The notes: generated from the sequence alone by a model not told the origin. A DNA stretch of 64,000 bases from Isoetes taiwanensis (GCA_021234155.1 JAJEKV010000004.1:16175059-16239058); one strand, 5' to 3'. Counted from the stretch's first letter, positions 34,737 through 47,320 are shown. Program-made: numbers and translations.

Positions 34737-35171
34737 TTTCAAGCAAGACATTCAGATGTTCAAATTAAGCAGAGAGCCTTCGAGAAATTAAAGCCTTACT
34801 TTATTGTAAAGCTATCTGAATTCAATACATGTTGTTGCGTCTATCATGAGAGGATGTCAATGCTGAGGGAAGGGGTGAAGAACATGAGGAAAAAGTCCAT
34901 GGTGCATGGTGCAGATTGCACTTGTGAGTACAAGATATGTGACCACACGACAAGCCAAGTAGGGTGCAATGCAGCAAGACATGTTTGGCAGTCTAACAGT
35001 GACATGTGGAGAAGCATGGTTTGCCTAAAGCCTGAAGGTGTGGAGTGGCACAATGAAGCATGCTTGTCAGGAACCTGCAGCAATTGTGGTGTGGACAAAA
35101 TCAAGAACACGGAAGTTACATGGAGCAAGGCGAGAAGAGTCACCAATGTAATGTCATTAAGAAGAGGTTGA
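34737..35171 (+). pseudogene. Cysteine-rich ORF of unknown function (CCC-x2-H type)
   Basis: The frame is open from 34737, after an in-frame TAG at 34734, through the first ATG (34854) to 35171. It encodes QRAFEKLKPYFIVKLSEFNT, directly followed by CCCVYHERM. Later come CTCEYKICDHTTSQVGCNAA and CLSGTCSNCGVDKI. The FxxLKPxF...TCCCxxH and CxxGxCxNCG arrangements resemble a recurrent eukaryotic ORF with several zinc-site cysteines that I recall as often found in repetitive DNA, but I cannot name the family with certainty. A possible splice acceptor (TTCTGCAG) lies at 34711-34718. It adjoins the Helitron helicase remnant (from 35185) and follows the CACTA end. It may be part of a third element or captured by one of these. 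Confidence 0.45.
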
Positions 35172-35184
35172 AGCAAGCGGTTGG

Positions 35185-37025
35185 TATGTAGGATACATTT
35201 ACCGCTGCCTAAAGTTGGTGGGGCATTTTATTTAAGACAAATATTGTTACATTGCTCGCAAGGACATGGGATGAATTAAAGATTGTAGATAACCAACATT
35301 ATGAAACGTAAACAACTGTGAAAAGAAGGTTTTGCGTCAAAGACACAACAATGCGGTGCTAGTTATGGAGGAGGTAGTTCCTTTGTCACTTAGTCCTAAC
35401 AACTTCATTTCCTTTTGCAATGTTGTTACTTGACCAAAAACTAGCATTTGATTTATGGACCAAGTTTCAAGTACCTATGAGTCCTGATTTGATGGATGAA
35501 TGCCCAAATAATAGTATAACCGCTTTCAATGAATCTTTGCATTTAATTATCAATATTTTGATATAACATGGCACTAGCATCCGCGGCATTTGGTCTTCAA
35601 TTGCATCAACGCATTGTAAGAGACGTAATATGTGAAATGGAAAAATTTCTAATTGCACATTATATTTAAGTGCTACAATGCAAAATTCGAGAGTACTATG
35701 ATGGATAATCGGCTAGACATATATAGGTTCTCAAGATAATGGCTAGAGTTTCCACAAAATAATGAAGCCATTTTCATAGATGGAAAAAGCGGGCACAGGG
35801 AAAGACATATCTCTTAAAGCTGCTTATATTTGCTATTACGTGGCAACAAAAACATAGTTCTTCCATGTGCTACGACGGCACTTTCAAAGACTATTGTATC
35901 CAGGAGGACGAACAACACACTTCAGATTTTTGATTCCCGTGATTGAAAACAATGTTGGGATTCACTCAATGTTGGAGCAAGATTTGGGAGCGACACAAGC
36001 GCTCATTGAGGCAAAAGTTATTTTTCGAATGAATTTCCAATGGCTAATAAAGCTGCCATAGAAAGTGCAAATTTTACCGCAACGATTGTGTGGAAACAAT
36101 CTTCCTTTTGGGAAAAATATTTCATCACACGTGGGGACTTTAGATAAGTTGCACCCATTGTCAAGGGAGGAGGAAGAATTGCAGCATTTGATGCATCTAT
36201 AAAGTCATCATCATTGTGGAGGATTTTCCAAGTGTTAAGGTTGAACCAACCAAGACTTAATGCACGGAGATCCGTAACTTGTGCGTTTGTTGACAATATT
36301 GAGAAAATTGGGAATAAGCCACGGTGATGCTTGATATTTTTAACATAATTATTGACATTGGAGATGCATCCGAGTTTCTTTATCCATCTAGGATTCTCGC
36401 CATACCCAAGTACATGTAAGAAACAAAATTTTTATATCGCTAATCAATAAACTCGTTGACAACCCGGTGATGGTATATTGGAAAAAGTTCCTAATCCCGA
36501 TAGGCCATATTATAGTCATGATCATATCATCGAAAGCAAGATGAGTTAATACATGATCATCCATATGCGACCTCAGATTTTTTTGAATAACTTACGCACT
36601 GGATTTCCTAAGCACGAATTGAGGCTTAAAGTAGGGCAATATGCTACATAATGAAAAGACTAGACATGGAAAAGGGTTTAGTGAAGAATCACGGGGTTGT
36701 AGTTGAATCAATGCATGAAAAAGGTCGTGATGGTGAGAATGTTGGATGACACTCAACCGGAAGGGAGTATATACCCGATTTCTAGAGCATATTTCTTCTA
36801 TAAACGAGGAAAATCGTCCATGGATTATTCACAAATGTTAGTTACCTCTTCAGCTATCGTATTATTGATACGTTTAATAGCCGCCAACGTCTTACCTTAG
36901 ATCGTATCGCCATTGATCTTCGTGACAAATGTATTTGCACATGGTCAATTGTACATGTCCTTCACTCATGTCCAAAATAGGGAAGATGTGTTAATACTTC
37001 TATCCCTTAAAATACGACAAAATCT
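35185..37025 (+). pseudogene. Helitron Pif1-like helicase remnant
   Basis: Plus-strand translations in shifting frames give the conserved order of a Helitron Pif1-type helicase. GGAFYLRQILLHCSQGH and DELKIVDNQHYET (35205-35320) are the pre-helicase region. AFDLWTKFQVPMSPD follows near 35445 with one base shifted. FIDGKSGTGKTYLLKLL is the Walker A site (35771-35820, one base lost). LYPGGRTTHFRFLIPV lies at 35885-35940 and EFPMANKAAIE at 36031-36063 (Walker B, the preceding Asp mutated). GDFR then a stop then VAPIVKGGGRIAAFDASIK and SSLWRIFQVLRLNQPRL cover 36135-36260. PKHELRLKVGQY (about 36610) and VFAHGQLYMSFTHVQN (36931-36978) mark the C terminus. The enzyme unwinds DNA in rolling-circle transposition. 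No Rep endonuclease was found. Confidence 0.8.
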
Positions 37026-39282
37026 ATTGTGAATTTGTGTATAAGGAACTTCTCTTATGAGGTATGTTCTTCTCTTTTTGTTGATCAACAATTTACTACA
37101 CCGAGATTTATATTATCTACATTATCCAAAAGTGAAAAATGATAGATGAACCAACCATTTTATTGAAATTACAATATCATTAAGGTAGGTTCACTACATC
37201 ATTTTGATTTATAAATCGTGACAAAAATATAGTCAACTTCATTTACATATCAATCATCTATGTTTAACATGTGTTATGTCCTTTGCCGTGTCAAAAGGAA
37301 AGAAGAAAAAGAAAAGTCTCATATTATATACAATAGATATTGTCTTTGCCTAATTATCGCATGATGATTCCTCTTACTCAAATTTCTTAGAAAAAAGCAA
37401 AAGAATCCCTATCTCATTATAACTTTAACTTAGTGGTTAGACTATTGGTTAGGGTGTCCCTCCCCCTCAGAGGCCGTACTCATCGTCCTCTCTCCAAAGA
37501 ATACAACACCACATGTTGCCAACATCGTCTAGAAAAAGCTCCTCCGCTTAGAAGGTACACTTTCTCCATCCATTCTCAAGACATGTTCATGCTCTTCATT
37601 TTTTTATTTTGATAGAGAGCATGCCCACATTCATTATAAATGAAGGGTATGCTTTCCTCAACCCTTTTTCGTGCGGTCCAAGATCGTATATAAAGGGCTG
37701 GAGTTCAAACAAAGTAAGTCTCTATGGTGATGTGCATCTGTCAACCCCTTGGAACCCCAAAAAAAAACTGGTCGAAGTCTAGCCTATACTAGTCTCAACA
37801 TCAATCAAGGTCAATCCCTTTAATTGTCTTAGCATCCTGATCTTGTTCAGACCAATAACAATATCGATACTTAATATCCTAGGTAGGAAACATGTCTTTA
37901 CCATCATTTCATTGTGTCCACCACAATCTTACTACTTTTACAGTCATGGTTAAAAACAGGTCCAAATACTCATTCAAACTATTTTTTCTATCGAACACTA
38001 TTAATGGATCTTTTAGATCTATGACCACACTCTTGTTTTAGTACCATGCGGGTGCAACTAAGCCTATCTGCGTATTTTTTTTCCTTTTCCTTGGCCGGAT
38101 ACCTTTGCTTCTTTTTTTAAAAAAACTTAAGAATTTCCAACATTCGGTAAAATCACGACCTATTTTTTGAGTAAACCATTGTAGCCTTTACAAAGCAAAA
38201 GACATGTTATCATGTATTTATGATCGTGCAAAAAAAGCCACTTATACTATTCAATGGAGCCTTACAAATCCCCTTTTTTTTGTTTTATTACCATATAGTA
38301 TCTTTTTATTAGCTAGAATCCGGACCTTTAAGTAGATGTATCAAGCCATTTATTAAGACAATCGAGTCCTATGCTATACAATAAACATTATGCTAAGCAG
38401 TTTTTACTTATCTTCCACACTATGCCATCAATCATTTTAAACCACCACATGGATTTCCAAAAGGAGAGATGTAACATTATATGATGTAACATTATATTTC
38501 CGGAATCGGAACTATCACATACCTCATATGTTCAAACTATTCAAGCGTAGTCAAGTAAAACACGTTCTTTAATCCCAATAAAATCTATTTAAAAGGAACA
38601 TTGCAAGCGGATATGTTATATAGATAATGTTTCGAAAACCGCCTGACCCTTAAGTATCCAAAGCAGCAAAGAGTCTTTAGGCTTGTGCTTTATGCATCCT
38701 CAAAATTAATGCAAACTATAGTAATCGGAACCTTTTACCGTGATTTTATCTTAAAGCAAACTATTTTGCAAAGTCCGGACCTAACAAAGGCCCAATGATC
38801 ACTCCCATTGTCTTCACGTTTTTAACCCTTGAGTTCAACATGTAGGCGCAACTGGGACAATAGAAAGCACAAAGGGAAGAGGTGCACTGCGGCCAGTCAA
38901 TACAATGTTAGCCAAGAAATGGGTGACATTGCAATGGCCAAAAGGTACCTTGGGTAATCTCGCTTATGGCTTATGTTACCCTTTGCCTTTTTTGTCCAAG
39001 CACAGCTCAAATCCAACATAAATATAAAAAGAAAAAGGGAAGAGTGTGAGTATTTGATCTCTCAAACTGTGAAGGAGGTCAGAGCCCTTATTCAAAAAAG
39101 AATGGTTACATTCCTCCCGCACATCATTTTTGTGAATTTTCATGAGTATTGAGAGGTAAAATGGTCACGATTACTACTATATTACACCGTGATTTCGTCT
39201 TGATGGACACCAACTCCTCATCGGGGTGAGTTTTGGAATAAATCCATCCACATCCACCACTAGGAATTTAGCAGTTACTATT
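37026..39282. other. Intergenic sequence, nothing certain
   Basis: No protein match. Around 37425-37480 the text TTAACTTAGTGGTTAGACT resembles a Pol III A box, and the sequence after it (GGGTGTCCCTCCCCCTCAG) recalls tRNA-derived SINEs, but no B box follows. A possible reversed LINE end (T run, then TTATAAATGAAGGGTATGC) lies at 37600-37660. Confidence 0.4.
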
Positions 39283-39545
39283 TTTTGGCATTTTGGTATT
39301 CCCATTGAACTGCTTGTTGCCTCGCATGAGCTTCCCCCTTTCCTTTTTCGTGCTATAATGGCATCTGGCTAAGAACCGGTAATGGCGCCACTAATATCCC
39401 AACGGTTCAAGTTTTTGGCATTTTGGTATCCCATTGAATCGCTTGTTGCCCGCATGAGCTTCCCCCTTTCCCCTTTTTACGCGCCATAATGGAGTCCGCA
39501 GAAATACATTGTTAATGGCGCGCACTAATATCCCAACCGTTCAAG
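39283..39545. repeat. Tandem duplication, about 129-bp period
   Basis: TTTTTGGCATTTTGGTAT, CATGAGCTTCCCCCTTTCC, GCC/GCTATAATGG and CACTAATATCCCAACGGTTC all occur twice in order, from 39283 and from 39412. Copies are about 85% identical by eye, with small indels. Confidence 0.8.
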
Positions 39546-39821
39546 TAGTTAACACATTCTTCCTCAATGAGTTCTGCCTCGCCATCTTCGGACTCGAGTC
39601 GTAAAACTTTCCATCACGTATCATAATCCATGTTTCTATTTACACCAAAGATCGACCCTAAATCCAAAAGCCCGGAAACAAGAAGAACTTAAGAGCTCTT
39701 CAATTACACCAGCATTAAAGATGTGGAGGATTACTTGGTAGATCCGGCGCCCACTTCAAACCATCTATTTACACTATATTTGTCTAGTGAAAAGTCATTT
39801 GCTACACAATCCCATGCAAAT

Positions 39822-40449
39822 GCACAAACCATTAACATCAACATATAAAAATAAAATCCCCAACACATAACAACCAACACATAACAACCATTGATATTAA
39901 CAACCAACACATAATTACCATTGACATTAATTAACACAACCATTGGGTCCAACACATTTAAATTAAAATCCCCTTAAACCCCCTTTGGTTTGGGTGCATA
40001 TTCACAGGGGGTGACTCACGGGCAACGAGAGAGTCGTTGGATAGGCATATTCACCCCTTATTCCTTAATCTACACCGTGACGTAAAGTTCCTCATTTGTG
40101 GGGTATGCAAGTACAAAATTTGCTATCTTGTATAACAAGATTCACAAAATACTATAAGATTTCAAAGCGGAATACTATATGGTGTTGATTTAGCGGCGCG
40201 TGCAAAATACAATTATGAGGGCTCTCGCTGCCCTACGCCACCCCGTGTGAATATGCACCCAAACCAAAGGGGTTCAAGGGGGATTTTAATTTAAATGTGT
40301 TGGACCCAATGGTTAATGTTAATTAATGTCAATGGTAGTTATGTGTTGATTGTTAATGTCAATGGTTGTTATGTGTTGGTTGTTATGTGTTATGTGTTAT
40401 GTGTTGGGGATTTAATTTTTATATGTTGGATGTTAATAGTTTGTGTTGC
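39822..40449. mobile_element. Foldback/MITE-like element, copy 2 (best preserved)
   Basis: The left arm (39822-40011) and right arm (40241-40449) are inverted repeats of about 190-200 bp. Left words GCACAAACCATTAACATCAA, CAACACATTTAAATTAAAAT and GGTTTGGGTGCATATTCACA all return inverted on the right. Homology with copy 1 extends beyond the right arm into AATTTGGCCCCTTTAGGGCC up to about 40490. The 229-bp core has no open frame of note. The arms carry an internal minisatellite-like run of TTATGTGTTGGTTG words. It is non-autonomous, and the transposase source is not in the window. Confidence 0.8.
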
Positions 40450-40740
40450 AAAAAAAAAAAATTTGGCCCCTTTAGGGCCTTAGGGACGCCACCGGTGTGA
40501 CAAAAATTTTAGAATTCAAACGAGAAAAAAACTAGAATTCATTTGAGGCTTTTATCACCGTGAGCTTTTGAATTTGATCACAATAAAACAAATAGAACAT
40601 AAGTAAAAGTTACCATAAAGATATAGCAGATTGATCCCATTATTCCGAAGTCGTAAAGTTTGCAACACCCATACTCAAACATTTTTCAACTGGAATTTAA
40701 GAGAGAGAAACATAGAGAAAGAAGGGAATGAAGCGAACAA

Positions 40741-40945
40741 GATATCCATGGCGATGGCGGTTTAGTAATCAAATGAAACCCCCCCATCGGGCCCAAAACC
40801 CAGCGATTGTCATCGGATGATAAAAAAAATGAGAGGCGAAAAAGATATCTATTGCGGTGATGGTCTAGTGGTCAAGCCATTGGTTATGGGCAACCTCCAC
40901 CAACCCCAAAACCCATTGCTGTCGTCATCGGATGATAAAAAAAAA
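40741..40945 (+). repeat. Head-to-tail pair of SINE-like units, 102-bp period
   Basis: GATATC(C/T)AT, GGCGATGGCGGTTTAGTAAT or GCGGTGATGGTCTAGTGGTC, and CATCGGATGATAAAAAAA occur twice, from 40741 and 40843. Each unit ends in an A run. In the second unit TGGTCTAGTGG fits the Pol III A-box consensus. No good B box follows, so the SINE reading is tentative. Confidence 0.5.
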
Positions 40946-43900
40946 GGAAAAAAAATAAGGAGGAATATAAACGTCAGCGGTTTAAAAGTGGAAAATCATT
41001 ATGGTCAATTATAGCACCCATTTTTCCTCTGGGCATAAAAATGTATGGCAATAGTCAGGTTCAACTCTTGCATATTTTCAATCTATGTTCTCAAATCATT
41101 ACATGATCTAAGCATTTGTAGCATATAAGTGAAGATAAGAGGATTGAGAAAGAGAAATGTTCGCCTTCTTGTAACATTTTATACTTATTTCTTGGAAAAA
41201 ATGAGTTCTATGGTTCAGTTGTTCTTTGGGTTTAATTTAGTTTTAAGTCTAGGGCCTTGTATTCTTTCCAAGGTCTCAAAAAGCATAGCCTAGATGTTGC
41301 TGCGTGGTCGCTTATTTCATTATACTTTTCGATTGGTGGATCCCGGGTCTTGCACCATCAATTCCTTGTTTTTTGGTGCATAGGTCGTTTTAGGATGCTT
41401 TACTTGAGCCTTGTTGCTTGGAGCTTTTGAGTTGTTGATCGTAGAGCTTAAGACTTTTATTGTTTGGTGTATTTTGTGTGGTTCTTGCTTGAGCCAAGGT
41501 AGTTGTGGAATAGGTTAGGTTGTAAGATGTGTTGTTAGTCTAGGGTGCATTTCTTTGTCTCCCCCGGGTTCATTATGCGGTTTTGAATGGTCGACCCTTG
41601 TTTGGTCTCCATCCTTTTCAGTTTGAGGTTGATAGGGTTTGAAAGGTGGATAAGTTGCTTTCGGGTGCATTGTTCTTAAATTGATTAGTTGGTGGTGGCA
41701 TGTTTTAGGTTTGGTTTTTGATTCTTTTGTGGTTCTTGAGTTCTTCTTTTCGATATGTTTGATTGTGTCCATGTTAAGGTGTAGGGTATAGTTTTATGAC
41801 TATATGAAAACAACTAGTCTTGAAGAATATGGGAACTCCCATGTTTCAACAATTGTACACACTTTGTATAGGTTAGATTTATGGTTCAAGCTCATATTAA
41901 GAAGCTCCAAATCTTATAATGAGCATGAGACTTAGAAATCTAGCTTGAACATTGGAGTCAAATAACAATTCAGCACATTGTTCCGTATTAAGATGCAATG
42001 AGAATATGCCATAGCATTGAGAAAATCCAAGTATTATGCTTAGTGGGAACCTCTAACCATAGCATTACTCTTGTTTTTATTCCATGCAGGCACAACCAAG
42101 ATATTTGACTCGGCACTACCTAATTATAACATGAGGTTCTCGTATTTTACTCCACTAGATTGAGCACTAGATTAGAATGGGACTTTTGATTGCAAATAAT
42201 CCGCTCGAAACATCACTCCTAGCCATTGAAATTAGTATGTTTGTAGGTTTGCTTGGCAAGTATATTTGAAGGTTTGCATGGCATTGTGATGCAACCAACA
42301 TGTAGTCTCGAGTTATGGCCAATCACGTCTTCATTCTTTTATTTCTTTATAGTTGTAACAAGATACAGTAAAGCAGGATGGATACAAGATCTCAAAAGCA
42401 ACACAATTAACAAAGTGTAGCAATCTTCTTTTTTAAAATAGTAAGGCTTTGGACTTTGTGCTGGAATGCAGATGTAGGCGTATCGCGAATCGGCGTATTC
42501 GCCTTGCGGTTCCCCTTGGGCATCGTGGTTGCCGGCATTGAATGCGAATTTGAAACCGGTCATGAATACCAACAAGCTCGATGAAGTCTTCGGGTTTGGA
42601 TGATTCTTCACTACTCTCCCCCTGAAGTTTTTCTTCATTGTCTCACCGCCTCCTCATCTACAATTTCTCCCTAAAGCCGTGAGTTGCATTCTTGATGAGT
42701 TCGAGCTTGGTGCATGTCCATGATCGGCGGGGGGTGAGATAGGCTTTGAATGCTTTAAATTCCTACCTTCACGATTGTCTCTTTTGCAGATTTTTTATTT
42801 ATCTTTTTGGAATTCAAGTAGCATTGGCGGCGTCCCAAGATCCACATCGCAATCGGTTTCCATATATCAAAACATTTGACAAGTTCATTATTTTTGCACA
42901 CATCCAAATCCAATGCATGGCAATAAGAAACTCAATAAGCTCGAACTTCCGGTCTAAAGCTTATGCATTGGTACTGGCATTGCAAAGCGTAGAAACAACC
43001 TTAGGATGAGCCGATAGCACCGCAAAACGGGCTAAGCGCCATTCCTTTTTTCGGGCCTCGCACTCGATAGAAAGGCATAGTTCAAATTCTTAGTTAAGTA
43101 GTGCTCACGTTTAAAGCTCTAAGGGTAAATTCGTGGCAAAGGGCCGGGAAGAGCGGGGCTACTTCTTTGTGTGGCGCTGTGTTCTGCCCTAGTTATCGCA
43201 GATACCGTATGTTCTTCCTATTATTTGCACTCTGTTTGAGCGACTAATCATTGTATGCCTTTGTAAATCCCTGTGCGGGAATAGGAAGAGGAGGTTTCGA
43301 CTCATCTTAGACCCACTTTGCTTTGGCCTCTCATGTTCTCGGCCTCTCGGTTTTAATTTAGATTCCAAAGAACCTTGTTGAAGTTCCTTTCAAATCAATT
43401 TAGGTAGGTCTTAATTAATGTGCCTACAAAGTGGGTGGAGGGTGAGAAAGCTTTTGCTGATTTTATGTTCAAATTGAGCATTTCTTATCTATTTCATTCC
43501 AAGATTTAAAGGACCCATCCGCCTTCTCCCAATTCTTCAACATATAGCAGATTTCCGGTTTGTTGAGAACCTTCCATTAGATTTATAGAACTGAAATTTA
43601 GGAAGCCCCCCTTAGCTTCTTGGAAAGCCGTGGCCTAGAAGATTGGCTGACCCGGCCAGTTCAGATTCTCTCATGCCTTCATCTCATAAGAATCGGCTGA
43701 AGAATCAGCTCCTTGAATGTTTGCAGCAGATTATGTAACCTGCGGTAGCAAATTCGTGGTGGTATAATTTGATTATGTAACTTGATTTTTGAATTTTTGA
43801 ATTAGCGGCCAGATTATATAACCCAAAGGGCTTATGTGGCGGCATTACTCTTCTATCGCACCTTAGATTTATATCTTTCTTATTAAAAAAGAGCGGTGTT

Positions 43901-45042
43901 GGTATTTGTGCCAAGAACGCCACATGTGTGAGATGCATGCGGCGTTCCCTCTTCCCCGGGATTATTTTGAATGCATCGTCGATATCGTGTTTGGAGGTTA
44001 GGCGGCTTTTGATATTTCCGTGTCTATATACGTGCTTTTGATAGGAGGTTAGGCGGCTTTTGATATTTCGATGTCTATATCGTGCTTTTGATATTTCTTC
44101 CGCTCTCAGCGGCTTATCTTTCCTTCTGGCTGCTTTGATCTTTCTCCGTACCGGCATTTGGATTAGACCAAGATCCGAATGGTTCTAGCCTCCGGAAGGG
44201 GCCAAGTTTTAAAGCAAATAAACTGCCTATTTCTTCTAGCAAGGCAGCTCTTAATCTATGTTCGGATGTTTTGCATCATCGCCGCGATAAGAATTTATTC
44301 TTTCAAAGGAAAAATATCATTTTGCAACTATTTTTTACCGATCACGCATTTGCGGCTAGATCTTGTGGAATTGAAGACCGGAGGCATCATTTGCAACAAC
44401 GATTTTTGTATAGAAAACTTTTTTTTTTTTTTTTTTTTTTGAAGGCAAGGAGACACCATGAAGGTGCCATTTTTATATTATCGAGGAATAAAAGAGTACA
44501 TGCATCAACAATATGGGAAGTTACTACAGAGAGCATACCTCAACATCTTCGCTTCCCATAAGCTATGCTTATTCAAAACTCCTTTTAAGGGTTAAATTGG
44601 AAATATTTTAGCAAATCGGATAGCCCTCTTATGGCTTGATAAAATTAAGCACAAAAGCGGGTAAGTAATCCTTTCTAGGATTTAGTATGCTCTTGGATTT
44701 GTGACAGCGATGGATTGGAGAAAAAAAATGTCTCTATCGCTTTAACTTAGATTAGATTGCGTGCAAGCATTTTTATTTTCTGTTTAGAACTTCGACTTTG
44801 TAGGGAGGGAGGTTATCTTGATCTCCCATGTTTCTTCTCAAGTGCCAAAAATAACATGGCTATGGGGAATGGAGATCATCTATTCGAGGTAGTTCTCTGG
44901 ATTAAAGTTTTGCATTCTCGAATTTGCTTTTCATGTCGGTGTAGAGAAAGGTGAACTGCATTTCTTTGTTGATGATTTTTTTATGAGTATGATCTTGCAT
45001 CTTGATTTTTTTTTTTCACATGTCTAAGAAAAAGCAAGCTAA
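40946..45042. other. Intergenic sequence, nothing recognised
   Basis: Open frames (for example 42746-43009 on the plus strand, 43705-44157 on the minus strand) show no recognisable domain. The second one crosses a local duplication and is biased by it. A 22-base T run at 44419-44440 followed by GAAGGCAAGGAGACACCATG may be the reversed poly-A end of a retrocopy. Confidence 0.4.
43993..44095. repeat. Tandem duplication, 51-bp period
   Basis: GGAGGTTAGGCGGCTTTTGA, then TATTTC, GTCTATAT and CGTGCTTTTGAT, occurs twice, from 43993 and 44044, nearly identical. The minus-strand translation therefore shows a repeated RHxNIKSRLTS peptide. Confidence 0.85.
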
Positions 45043-45138
45043 AATATGCACCCAAACCAAAGGGGTTTTAGGGGATTTTAATTAAAATGTGTTGGATGCA
45101 ATGGTTTGTGTTAATTAATGTTAATGATAGTGATGTGG
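45043..45138. mobile_element. Foldback/MITE-like element, copy 3 (single arm)
   Basis: ATATGCACCCAAACCAAAGG, then GATTTTAATTAAAATGTGTTGGA and ATGGTTTGTGTTAATTAATG, match the right arm of the copy at 39.8 kb. No partner arm was found nearby, so this is a solo end. Confidence 0.75.
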
Positions 45139-47320
45139 TGCGGGCCATAGGATGGATAGATCCAGAGCGATTGAGGTGGTGACCTCGTTTAAAATATCTT
45201 TGCCATCGGTGGGCAATGCATTTCCAAAACATATGGATGCAATCTTATCGTTGTTATAAACGCCATGCACCTTAATGAAGTTGGTGCCATCGCCAAAAAG
45301 GACTTCATACGAGGAAGATTTTTACATTTTAGAAGTGGTTCACAAGTCATAGAAAAGAGATCAAAGTTCCTATTGACTTGATCCTAAGCCCACAATAGTG
45401 TTTGATACTGTACACTTCTAATAAATTGAACCTGGATGATAGAAGTTTAGAGCCTAAAAACATGCTTCCTTTGTGTATCAAGAATATGGTTGTTGACAAG
45501 GATATGAGGCTATTAGTTTCATCTTCCAAAGTTGCATCCAGATATGGGTCTTGACATAAAATTTAATGCATAAGGGACAACCTTTTAATACATTATAACT
45601 TAAACTATCTCAACCGCTGCTGAACTATTCATGTTGTTTAATTTAAAACATCAATGAACAACTCATGTCTTTAGATACACGTCAAGCATTGCTTTTATAG
45701 AAAGAAAAAATCTACTTCCTTCACAACTGGCCTATAGTCTTGTAACCCACTAGGAAATGTTTGTCTATCACTAATTGATTATTCCTAAGCCACCACCATA
45801 ACCATTGCCATTAAAGGCCATTCCATACGCTAGTTGGTAAGCGCCAACAAGTATGCCACTTTGGAAGGTAAAGGAAGTGTTAAATGAAAGAAGCTTATTG
45901 GGATTTGCCGGGGTTCACGAAGGTGAACTAGCATGTAATACAAGTGGCCAACAATGCCAATCCCATTTATTAAAGTGAGTTCCACATGATGAAGATATTG
46001 GCTTGCATCTCCACGAAATTTGAGAATCAAGAAGAAGAGATTGCTTGAAAAAGTTAAGTGCCTCTTCAAGATATCCATGCTATGCATAAGTGTCATAATT
46101 CATATCCATGAGGCGATCTTTATCTTACTAGTAAGAGGGATCTATATTCGAATCGAGAAGAGAGAAACAAAATGCATCTAATTGGAATTGATGTTTTACA
46201 TTAATCTCAATCGAGTATTGAGTTTAGAATCCAATGCAAAATGGAAGTATGAATATATATTTCTCATATCAATATTAATTTATAACATAGAATCAAATCG
46301 ACATAGAAGCTTAATAGCATATTACTTAGGGAATAGAAAGCCTTTCATAATATAGCATGATAATATATTAATGAAGAAAGAAACTTTACATAGTCACTTG
46401 CCCTTTGGGACCACCAAAAATATCGTAGCCTTTTTCCTAACATCCTAAGGTATTGTAACTCTTTCTACACCGGAATAGTTTTGGAGTTCACGAGTACAAT
46501 ACACTATCAAAGTCTAGCCAAAGATCACGATCACTTGGATCTCTTCGCAGATTCTTTGTCCAACAATCGATTATCGTTCTTTATCCAAGATAGGTATTAG
46601 TCATTTGATGCCTTTGGAAAACCACCATTCCGCATGGCCCTTATTGAAGTTAATATGACTTCCCTCTTTGCAAATATCGGAGATGGTATATCCCAATCAC
46701 ACATGATACGTCTCTATCTCTGCTAATCTTATGAACCAACATCCTTCCTAGGACCAACATAGTGTTGGTGGTCGAGGGCGGAGGAGCCATCGGCTTGCAA
46801 ATATAGAATACTAGTAATGGTGCGTTCTTTATGAGGCGATTATTGGGTTCAACATGGATTCATATGGCATTAATGATGTGCAATTTGGGCTTCAAAATTT
46901 GTATAGTATTTTTATATCATAGAGACCTTGATGCACGGTTTCAATCTTTGGCGTGCCTACAATTCTCTTCCCTTTAAAAACTATTCTATTCTATTCTATT
47001 CCTTTACATTATTTTTTTTTTCTTGTCTTCACATTAGAATAAATAATGTAAAAGGCAATATTTGGGTGATGTCATGAACCTATAAATGATAAGAATGGGT
47101 ATGTCGTAACTTTAACCGAGAACACGCCAATGAACTTTACCCAAATGGATCCATGTATGTTGCAAACTCTTCATCTACCTCTTTGACGTCACCGTGTTGC
47201 AAACCCAATATTTGTTGTTTGGTGCCTCAGAACAACTCATATTGTTCTAAGTACTTCAAAATAGCTTTGGTTCATACTCTCGCAATTGATCCCAAATAAC
47301 TTAGGTGTCATGAATTAATT
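45139..47320. other. Intergenic sequence with a possible PPR-like scrap
   Basis: Mostly unrecognised. At 46035-46096 on the minus strand the translation reads YA(stop)HGYLEEALNFFKQ. This looks like the YAQHGxxEEALxxFxxM motif of plant pentatricopeptide repeat proteins, with CAG changed to TAG, but no second repeat could be read, so this is weak. A (TATTC)n array is at 46981-47001. Confidence 0.3.
46981..47001. repeat. (CTATT)n pentanucleotide microsatellite
   Basis: Four units follow TTTAAAAA. The same array with the same left context recurs at 50060, and the LINE end at 10860 has TTAAAAATTATTCTATTC, so this may be an eroded LINE tail. Confidence 0.8.

Noticed and set aside
45140-45560. Minus-strand sequence reading like a copia polyprotein (EVLFGDGTNFIKVHGV, DETNSLISLSTTIFLIHKGS)
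   Set aside because: No copia catalytic motif or order could be confirmed; similarity too weak.
46035-46096. Pentatricopeptide repeat gene fragment
   Set aside because: Only one repeat-like motif with a stop inside; no second repeat could be read, so not called as a gene.
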